In this document: piece by piece, positions 6,780 to 11,686 of the stretch
How the letters are laid out: the number at the start of each line of letters is the position of its first letter
How positions within the stretch are numbered: position 1 is the first letter of the stretch
Assembly (NCBI GenBank): GCA_903919625.1
Contig: CAIXIZ010000207.1
Span: 1-11,686 of the forward strand
Direction: 5' to 3'
Length of the DNA stretch: 11,686 nucleotides
Origin: an uncultured Verrucomicrobiota bacterium
GTDB taxonomy: Bacteria; Verrucomicrobiota; Verrucomicrobiia; Opitutales; Opitutaceae
Position numbers and translations under genes: made by a program
Notes under the pieces: generated by a model
What the model was told of the DNA's origin: nothing
The model's input: only the letters and a program-made list of their open reading frames with translations
The model's database searches: none

Positions 6780-7415
6780 CAATAGTTTACCAAATTTTAA
6801 CAACTGAGACAGGCCGCAGGGTTCTGGCTTAAACGTTTAAGTTTTGGCCGAAGCAGAGACTGCGGAAATATGCGCCTGCCTGTGCTCATCATCGGTGCGG
6901 GACGGGGGAATCGGGAGATGGTTGGGAAAACGGGGCGCTGCGCGCCATGCTCTATCTCTGGCATGCGGTGACGGCAGGTCTGTCTCAGAAATAAGCAGCT
7001 ATTCGCGGCAAAGCGGAAGGACTCTTGAATGGATCAGATCAGGGCGCACAGAACGGACACGGGCGTCATCTTCTGGTAATGTGGTGACTGCTAGGTTCGG
7101 CAATCCGAATGGATTAAGATTCGTGATATTTGCTTGACTTTTAGGCAAAAAACACCTGTTTCTCATTGGTATGCAGTATACTATGAATCCGAGCGCCGCA
7201 TCGCGACCTTGCTTCTGCGACAACTCACCCGTGGTTGGGGTTTTTTCATCCATTGCCCATGGCCGGTCGGTTGCTTTGGGAGCGGCGGAAAGCCTCGGGA
7301 TCTGGTCGAAGCCGAAGGACGGCAGGTGCGCCAGCATCTCACCTCCTCCTGGTCTGAAGCCGTCGTCTCCGCACGCGGCGAATTGCACGGCCCTTTGATT
7401 TGTTTCAAGCCAGCC
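6780..7415. other. 636-nt stretch without a supported gene
   Basis: Both strands have open frames, but none gives a recognisable protein; the one running in frame into the kinase (from 7134) carries no domain before the kinase's own start at 7416. The stretch is locally AT-rich at its left edge, and around 7070-7190. It holds a 14-nt perfect palindrome at 6828-6841, a -35-like TTGACT at 7134-7139 and a -10-like TATACT at 7177-7182. These two boxes are too far apart to be one promoter. It may be decayed coding sequence or a long leader. Confidence 0.5.
6828..6841. promoter_or_regulatory. 14-nt perfect palindrome
   Basis: CTTAAACGTTTAAG is its own reverse complement. It has the shape of an operator for a dimeric regulator and stands in AT-rich DNA upstream of the minus-strand peptidase gene (126 nt from its start) and far upstream of the kinase. 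No regulator can be named from the sequence. Confidence 0.35.
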
Positions 7416-8573
7416 ATGCCACACGGCACGCAACCGAATCAGGCGGACGCCGCCCTGCGCGAAAGTGATGAACGCTTCCGGCAGGCATTCGAGTTTGCCG
7501 GCATCGGCATGGCAATCGTCGGTCTTGATGGTCGGTGGGTGCGGGTCAATGGCGCGATCTGCGAGATCGTTGGCTACAGTGAAGCCGAATTACTCCAAAG
7601 GACCTTTCAGGATATTACCCATCCGGACGATCTCGAAACGGACCTCGCCCACGTCCGCGAACTGCTGGACGGAAAACGGCGCGCGTATCAGATGGAAAAG
7701 CGGTACTTCCATCGCGACGGGCACGTTATTTGGATCCGGCTTACCGCCTCGCTGATGCGGGATGGCGCGGAACAGCCGTTGTATTTCATCTCCCAGATCG
7801 AAGACATCACGGCGCACAAACAGCTGGAAAAAAACTATGTGGTGGCGCGCGACCAGGCGCTCAAGGCATCGCGCCTGAAGTCGGAGTTTCTCGCCAATGT
7901 GAGCCACGAGATCCGTACCCCGATGAACGCGGTCGTTGGCATGACGGATCTGCTCCTGGACACTTCCCTTGGAGCCGAACAACTGGACCTGTTGCAAACG
8001 ATCCGTAGCAGTGCGGCAAGCCTACTTTTGATCATCAATGACATCCTCGATTTTTCGAAGATCGAGTCAGGCCTGCTGCCCTTGGACAGCGCCGAGTTTG
8101 CCCCGCATCAGGTGGTCAAGGATGTGGTCTCCTTTATGGCCCCGCTCGCGCGAAAAAAGCACCTCGCCCTGACGTGCGACATCGCGCTAAGGGAGGAACT
8201 GCGATTGATCGGCGATGCCGGTCGCCTGCGCCAGATCCTGACGAATGTCCTGGGCAACGCCATCAGGTTTACCGAGCGCGGCGAGGTGGCCGTCACCGCA
8301 AAAACGACCCGCGAGAGTCCGGTCATCCGGCTTTGGCTGGAGGTGCGCGATACCGGGATCGGCATTCCTCACGAGACGCAAGCGCGCCTTTTTGAACCTT
8401 TCACGCAATCCGATGGGACAAGTACCCGACGCCACAGCGGGCTTGGCCTCGGGCTCGCGATTTCACAGGAACTGGCGCACTTGATGGGCGGGCAGGTCCG
8501 CTTCGTCAGCGAACCGGGACGCGGCTCGACATTTTGGATCGAGCTGGATTATCCCGCAGTGATCCAAAATTGA
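7416..8573 (+). CDS. PAS sensor histidine kinase (orphan)
   Basis: A 385-aa soluble kinase. A single PAS domain with PAC tail spans about residues 13-130 (DERFRQAFEFAGIGMAIV, THPDDL, IEDITAHKQLE). The HisKA domain has the H-box FLANVSHEIRTPMNAVVGM with His164 as phosphorylation site and the DILDFSKIESG motif. The HATPase_c domain has N281 in LGNAIRF, DTGIGI (Asp312), FEPFTQSDGTSTRRHSG and the GLGLGLAI loop (about 342-349). This is the BarA/hybrid-kinase subfamily, but the protein stops right after the ATPase domain, with no receiver and no response regulator next to it on the same strand. A start at 7134 in the same frame would add 94 residues without any domain similarity and with poor codon character, so the ATG at 7416 was chosen, which precedes a normal short PAS leader. 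The sensed signal is unknown; the candidate partner in the window is the free receiver at 5420-5902. Confidence 0.9.
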   Translation: MPHGTQPNQADAALRESDERFRQAFEFAGIGMAIVGLDGRWVRVNGAICEIVGYSEAELLQRTFQDITHPDDLETDLAHVRELLDGKRRAYQMEKRYFHRDGHVIWIRLTASLMRDGAEQPLYFISQIEDITAHKQLEKNYVVARDQALKASRLKSEFLANVSHEIRTPMNAVVGMTDLLLDTSLGAEQLDLLQTIRSSAASLLLIINDILDFSKIESGLLPLDSAEFAPHQVVKDVVSFMAPLARKKHLALTCDIALREELRLIGDAGRLRQILTNVLGNAIRFTERGEVAVTAKTTRESPVIRLWLEVRDTGIGIPHETQARLFEPFTQSDGTSTRRHSGLGLGLAISQELAHLMGGQVRFVSEPGRGSTFWIELDYPAVIQN

Positions 8574-8592
8574 AAACCGTCGGCCACGCTTA

Positions 8593-8622
8593 AGGGCGGC
8601 GGGCGCGCAGGCACGCCGCCCT
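8593..8622. terminator. GC-rich hairpin between convergent genes, possible bidirectional terminator
   Basis: A perfect 9-bp inverted repeat (AGGGCGGCG at 8593-8601 with CGCCGCCCT at 8614-8622) and a 12-nt loop lies 19 nt after the kinase stop and before the end of the convergent osmC gene. No T-run follows on either strand, so it is not a textbook intrinsic terminator; its position is the main argument. Confidence 0.5.
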
Positions 8623-8778
8623 CTCTCGGATGTCGCCCTGGCTGGCAGCATGGCCCACCCCGGGACGACTACCCGGCCCATGCGATGGTTTGAGGATCCT
8701 TTGGCTGTCTGGCGAGATGAGTCAGAAAGACAATCTGGACATACTGCACCCTGCATTGCCTTTGTTTGGCAGGACTCC

Positions 8779-9204
8779 TTAGACAAGTTTCGCACTGAGC
8801 GTAATTTCGGCCTTGAGCAGCCGCGAAATGGGACAGCCTGTTTTTGCGTTATTCGCAATCTCAGTCAATTGGTCGGCGTTGATGCCGGGAATCCTTGCCG
8901 ACGTTACGAGATGGATCTTCGTGATCGTCCAACTCGTCTGCGGATGGTTTTCGATTGTGACCATCGCGATGGTGGCGATCTTGTCCGGGGTGAAACCGGC
9001 CTTTTGCAGTTCGGCCGACAGTGCCATGCTGAAACATCCGGCGTGCGCGGCCCCGATGAGTTCCTCGGGGTTTGTGCCTGGTCCGTTTTCGAACCGGGTG
9101 CCGAAAGAATATGGGGTGTCGTGGAGGGCAGTGCTTTCAGTGGAGATTGCGCCGCGGCCTGTCTTCAGGTCGCCGCGCCAGATGGCGGAGGCTTGGCGTG
9201 TCAT
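8779..9204 (-). CDS. osmC: OsmC-family peroxiredoxin
   Basis: A 141-aa protein of the usual OsmC length. These cytoplasmic enzymes reduce organic hydroperoxides with a reactive Cys pair and protect against oxidative stress. Visible features are Arg37 in the TRFENGPGTNPEELIGAA signature, Glu48, the peroxidatic Cys57 in AHAGCFSMALS, and the second Cys124 in KTGCPISRLL. The segment SWTITKIHLVTSARIPGI matches the central strands of the family. The frame is open upstream to 9435, but family members start at the MTRQASAIWRG sequence, so the ATG at 9202-9204 was chosen. GTNPEE and the overall motif set favour OsmC over Ohr. No ribosome binding site is evident. It converges on the orphan kinase and has no obvious operon partner. 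Confidence 0.93.
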   Translation of the reverse strand: MTRQASAIWRGDLKTGRGAISTESTALHDTPYSFGTRFENGPGTNPEELIGAAHAGCFSMALSAELQKAGFTPDKIATIAMVTIENHPQTSWTITKIHLVTSARIPGINADQLTEIANNAKTGCPISRLLKAEITLSAKLV

Positions 9205-9445
9205 GTGGGATGGGGTTGAGGGACTGGATTGGACTGAATGTAGGCCGGTTGAATGTGCAACCAGAAGGCTAATTTCATGCGGCCTGTGCCGCCCGAGCGC
9301 CCAACCCAACGATGACCTCCGCAAGCTCCCAACCCTGGTCATTGATGGCCGCATCGGACGTCTCACGGCAAAAGTCAAAGCCAGAGCCCCTCGGGAATCG
9401 CCCGGTGGGGGTTGTGCATTACGGCAGGGTTTCACCCCATGGCAG

Positions 9446-9474
9446 TTGACCTGGCCATCATATAATTATATATC
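9446..9474 (+). promoter_or_regulatory. Possible sigma-70-type promoter at a composition boundary
   Basis: TTGACC (9446-9451) and TATATC (9469-9474) are separated by 17 nt, at the edge where GC-rich DNA changes to AT-rich DNA. It would read into the truncated DUF2971 frame. The -10 box matches the consensus at four of six positions, and AT-rich DNA gives such matches easily. Confidence 0.3.
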
Positions 9475-10123
9475 TGGTAAGGGCAATAATTATCGATCTA
9501 TAAGTACCTTAAATAAGGAAGCCTATAAATCCTTAAGCGCTAGAAAAATATTACACAAGGAATATGCTTTGGGGCAATGGATCAAGATGCGTGCAAATGT
9601 AAGGTTGCTTTGTCTTGCTGAAGTGCCGCCTGATGCGCCAGAAGCCCTATTGCTTTGGGGTCATTATTCAGACTCGCATCGTGGGTTTGTAATAGAATTT
9701 GACGAGAGCCATCCTTGGATCAAGTCACATGAACGCGGACCTGGCCGCACGGTTGATTGCAACAGGGTGATTTATTCGGATAAGCGGTATTCTCTTCTTC
9801 CAGACAAGGATGGGAATATCAATCCTGGCCCAGATGTTCGGGACTATCTTTTTACTAAATCATTGCATTGGAAGTATGAATCTGAATACCGCCTTGTTCG
9901 TTTTGTAGGTGATAAGGGTCTTGATGCTAGTCGCGGCATTGATTCTCTCGTTAAATTCCCACCAGAAGCTATCCGCAGCATTACCGTCGGCTTAGAGGCC
10001 AAGGAAACTCTGGTAAATCGCTTGACCGATGCTTGTAATGCCAAGCAATTCAGCCATGTTGCCCTCAAGAGGGCGTATCTACATCCTGACAAATTCGCGA
10101 TTACTTTGCAAAAATTAAAGTGA
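9461..10123 (+). pseudogene. DUF2971 family gene lacking its N-terminal part
   Basis: The frame ends at 10123 and carries the central and C-terminal signatures of DUF2971: VRLLCLAEV, LLLWGHYSDSHRGFVIEFDE, VIYSDKRYS, LFTKSLHWKYESEYRLVRF, and a final region KFPPEAIRSITVGLEAK. Family members are about 240-300 aa and start with a YKY-type strand and a FNDP-like motif; that part is absent. The frame stays open far upstream, but only as the antisense of the osmC gene and GC-rich filler. Composition drops at about 9460 (21 of 60 bases G+C in 9481-9540, against 37 of 60 in 9301-9360), so the fragment was probably acquired. It could still be translated from a TTG at 9569, 7 nt after an AAGGA, or from ATG 9587. 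DUF2971 proteins are common in phage-defence and mobile regions but their activity is not established. Loss of the N-terminus makes a remnant likely. Confidence 0.75.
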
Positions 10124-10167
10124 GCCTTCCCCGGCACCACCACTGCTTCAAGCCTCCCAGCGATCTC

Positions 10168-10320
10168 ATGGATCAACCGACCAATTTCAGTAACTTGTGG
10201 GAGGAATGTCTGAGGCATCACCGCCTTTTTGTTGAGCAATACACCCACCCGCGTGAAGGGGTGAACGAAATGGATTTGGTGACATTTGCCCAACACGGCG
10301 ATTTTGTTGCCCAGTATTAA
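10168..10320 (+). CDS. Small hypothetical protein
   Basis: A 50-aa frame from ATG 10168 with sequence opening MDQPTNFSNLWEECLRHHR. I do not recognise it. It has no signal peptide, membrane segment or Cys-pair motif; a helix around NLWEECLRHHRLFVEQY is plausible. A GTG at 10120, overlapping the end of the DUF2971 frame, would add 16 residues. It ends 16 nt before the KTSC gene, so it would be the first member of a tight three-gene group, and that spacing is the main support. No ribosome binding site is visible, and the frame could be chance. Confidence 0.35.
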   Translation: MDQPTNFSNLWEECLRHHRLFVEQYTHPREGVNEMDLVTFAQHGDFVAQY

Positions 10321-10336
10321 CTACGCGTTGGTGGTC

Positions 10337-10537
10337 ATGATTCCACTCGACTCCTCGGCCCTGCGTGGCGCGGATTTTGATCCCGCCACGCAACAAATGT
10401 TCATCTGGTTCCACGGCAGCGGCCACGCCTATACTTTCTATCATGTGCCCGCTGCGGTCTTTCAGGGACTGCTCAACGCCATCGGCTGGCATGGCGAATA
10501 CTACAACCGCAACATCAGGGGGCGCTACCGCCCATGA
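10337..10537 (+). CDS. KTSC-domain protein
   Basis: A 66-aa protein that consists almost wholly of a KTSC domain. The pattern is an initial Asp-Ser-Ser-Ala, a strand with FDPATQQMFIWFHGSG, AYTFYHVPAAVFQGLL, and a closing HGEYYNRNIRGRY. The family is named after a lysyl-tRNA-synthetase-associated C-terminal domain, and free-standing copies are common in phages and mobile DNA; its role is not firmly known, with nucleic-acid or protein binding proposed. The name-giving Lys-Thr-Ser-Cys residues are not conserved here. The ATG at 10337 is preferred; a GTG two codons upstream is possible. Only 7 nt separate its stop from the next ATG, so cotranscription with the Gp27-like gene is likely. Confidence 0.75.
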   Translation: MIPLDSSALRGADFDPATQQMFIWFHGSGHAYTFYHVPAAVFQGLLNAIGWHGEYYNRNIRGRYRP

Positions 10538-10544
10538 CACCATC

Positions 10545-11414
10545 ATGAATACATCCATCGGCAAAGTCGGGCGGCTGCCTCGCCCAGTCCGGGACGAACT
10601 CAACCACCGGTTACGGGAGGGCGAAAAGGGCCGCAAGCTGGTCAACTGGCTCAATAGCCTGCCCGAGGTGCAGGCGGTGCTCAAAGCCGAATTTAACGGC
10701 AAGGCCGTGAGCGAGGCCAACCTCACCGCCTGGAAACAGGGCGGCTATCGGGTATGGCTGGCCCGAATGGAATGCCTCGAACAGGCCCGCGAGCTGGACG
10801 CTGACGCAGGGGAACTGGCCACAACCGCCGGACCCGTCGCGGATAATTTCGCCCGGATGCTGGTCGCGCGCTATGCGGCCGTTTTCACGCAGTGGAGCGG
10901 CGACCCGTCCAAGATCAATCAACGCGAACTCACGACACTCCATACCTTGTGTGAAGACGTTACCCAACTGCGAAGGGGCGAGCACAGCGCCGCCCGGTTG
11001 CAACTGGAGCGTGAGGCGCAGGCCTGGCGCAACCGCAGCGCCGAGGATGAGGCGCTGAACATCTTTTTGCGCTGGGCGAGAGAACCTGTGGTGAAAAGGC
11101 TTCTCGCCCAGCCGGGGAAGAGCTTGAAGGAGAAAACGCGCATGATGCGTGAACTCTTCGGTCTGGCGCCGCTTCCTCCAGATGAGATGACCGAGGGGGA
11201 ACCCTCCCCGCCGAAGGAACCTGAGCCGGATCCCGCCCAGGCCAAAGAGGAACTTGAAAAAGCCAGCCAACAACTGTTCAGATCCAATCCGCCCGGTTTG
11301 CCGGCGCTCGAACGGCTGGATGAGAAATTTCAAGAGGAAAAGGCCAAGACTCTAGTCGGTGGATTGTCGGCGGAAACCATCCTTATGATCCAGGAGCAGG
11401 CCCACCTCATATAA
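10545..11414 (+). CDS. Gp27/DUF3486-like protein with an N-terminal HTH-type region
   Basis: A 289-aa protein. Residues about 1-75 (IGKVGRLPRPVRDELNHRL, then VNWLN, KAVSEANLTAWKQGGY) resemble the Mu-phage Gp27/DUF3486 type of N-terminal domain, in which a short helix-turn-helix chooses a target (the LTAWKQGGYRVWL part). I recall similar proteins from Verrucomicrobia, where they occur in several copies per genome; that is memory, not a search. The middle is helical and charged (about 85-200), followed by a Pro/Glu-rich hinge (about 208-231, PPDEMTEGEPSPPKEPEPD) and a final helix. In Mu-like phages Gp27 is the small terminase candidate, but no other phage gene is seen here, so the role is open. 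The ATG at 10545 was chosen; the frame is open further upstream but overlaps the KTSC gene. Confidence 0.65.
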   Translation: MNTSIGKVGRLPRPVRDELNHRLREGEKGRKLVNWLNSLPEVQAVLKAEFNGKAVSEANLTAWKQGGYRVWLARMECLEQARELDADAGELATTAGPVADNFARMLVARYAAVFTQWSGDPSKINQRELTTLHTLCEDVTQLRRGEHSAARLQLEREAQAWRNRSAEDEALNIFLRWAREPVVKRLLAQPGKSLKEKTRMMRELFGLAPLPPDEMTEGEPSPPKEPEPDPAQAKEELEKASQQLFRSNPPGLPALERLDEKFQEEKAKTLVGGLSAETILMIQEQAHLI

Positions 11415-11519
11415 ATGAAGCAGGCAATGTCATGGAATCTCTGCGATGGCTGGCCATCGATTGGCCGATACTGCGAACCGGCCCTGCATTTAGGTAAATA
11501 TAGGCAAATTCAGCCATGA
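11415..11519 (+). CDS. Possible 34-aa ORF directly after the Gp27-like gene
   Basis: The ATG follows the TAA of the preceding gene with no gap, and the frame runs MKQAMSWNLCDGWPSIGRYC and on to a TGA at 11517-11519. I do not recognise it. Its tight coupling makes translation conceivable, but at this length the frame may be chance, or the decayed start of a former downstream gene. Confidence 0.2.
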   Translation: MKQAMSWNLCDGWPSIGRYCEPALHLGKYRQIQP

Positions 11520-11624
11520 ATCTTTTTTCAGGTCAGAGACGGGAAAGCAGCAGGGTGGGAGAGGGGGCCTGCAATTTGGGGTGGACTTGTGGGCCGCGAT
11601 TTCCCAATACCTCGCCTTCCATCC

Positions 11625-11686
11625 GGGCCAGTAGCTCAGTTGATAGAGCGCGTCGTTCGCAACGACGAGGTCGTCGGTTTGATCCC
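11625..11686 (+). tRNA. tRNA-Ala(CGC), 3' end cut by the window
   Basis: The acceptor 5' strand is GGGCCAG (11625-11631), then TA, the D arm (GCTC 11634-11637 with GAGC 11646-11649), the anticodon stem CGTCG/CGACG (11651-11655, 11663-11667) and the loop TTCGCAA, giving anticodon CGC (11658-11660), which reads the Ala codon GCG. The variable region is AGGTC, and the T stem begins GTCGG with loop TTTGATC. G3 is present as expected for alanine identity; its partner lies beyond the window. Two normally conserved bases differ: the D-loop has A at position 19 instead of G, and the T-loop has T at position 56 instead of C. These two pair with each other in tRNA. The last 14 or so bases and any CCA are not visible. 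Confidence 0.9.

Noticed and set aside
7134..7182. A sigma-70 promoter made of TTGACT (7134-7139) and TATACT (7177-7182)
   Set aside because: The spacing is 37 nt, far from the usual 16-18, and neither box has a good partner at the right distance.
7134..7415. An N-terminal extension of the orphan kinase by 94 codons
   Set aside because: The extra residues show no domain and have the look of translated non-coding DNA; the PAS domain begins normally just after ATG 7416.
8813..9460. The upstream part of the open frame leading into the DUF2971 fragment
   Set aside because: It is antisense to osmC and then GC-rich filler; DUF2971 similarity starts only in the AT-rich part.
11490..11498. A third copy of the repeat core (TAGGTAAA) before the tRNA
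   Set aside because: Only about 8 bases match the reverse complement of the 13-nt core, and the flanks differ, so chance is enough to explain it.
1..11686. CRISPR array or rRNA genes
   Set aside because: No regularly spaced identical repeats of suitable length and no rRNA-like conserved stretches were found on reading through the window.

Overview
The window looks like a piece of the chromosome of a GC-rich bacterium of the PVC group, most likely a verrucomicrobium related to Opitutales. The clues are a secreted ThuA-domain protein beside an F5/8C (discoidin) protein with Ala/Gly/Arg/Pro-rich low-complexity tails, many PAS histidine kinases and receivers, a Gp27-like protein of a type I associate with Verrucomicrobia, and few recognisable Shine-Dalgarno sites. 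The taxonomic placement is inference, since no marker gene is present.

Region 1 (1-2643, all plus strand) holds the 3' end of a large secreted protein with a discoidin domain, a secreted ThuA-domain protein, and a cytoplasmic DUF4256 protein. The first two probably belong to a carbohydrate-degradation or surface-enzyme locus. The discoidin domain appears to be split by a Spy/CpxP-like helical hairpin, which is the most unusual protein architecture seen here.

Region 2 (3029-5902) is a two-component cluster. A PAS-PAS histidine kinase overlaps a CheY/Rcp1-type receiver by 11 nt. That receiver ends in an ATGA overlap with a third gene, which has been gutted: only the first strand of a receiver (17 codons) and, in another frame, the last half of a receiver remain. 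A convergent single-domain receiver lies just beyond it on the minus strand.

Region 3 (5985-6779) is a minus-strand gene for an S24/S26-like serine peptidase homologue with a lipoprotein-like N terminus. It is bracketed by two imperfect direct repeats of about 48 nt that share an identical 13-nt core. Each repeat also lies upstream of a minus-strand gene, so a shared regulatory element is as likely as a mobile boundary. A 636-nt gene-poor stretch follows.

Region 4 (7416-9204) has a second, orphan PAS histidine kinase (plus strand) converging on an OsmC-family peroxidase (minus strand), with a strong GC hairpin between them.

Region 5 (about 9461-11686) is accessory DNA. It contains an AT-rich, N-terminally truncated DUF2971 gene, then a tight cluster (a 50-aa unknown ORF, a KTSC-domain protein, and a Gp27/DUF3486-like protein), and finally a tRNA-Ala(CGC) cut by the window end. 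The tRNA shows a paired change at the normally invariant G19-C56 tertiary contact, predicted here as A19-U56.

No CRISPR array, rRNA, transposase or complete prophage was seen. No single clear new system is evident. The best leads are the split discoidin domain, the repeat-bracketed peptidase, the KTSC/Gp27-like cluster, and the tRNA covariation.
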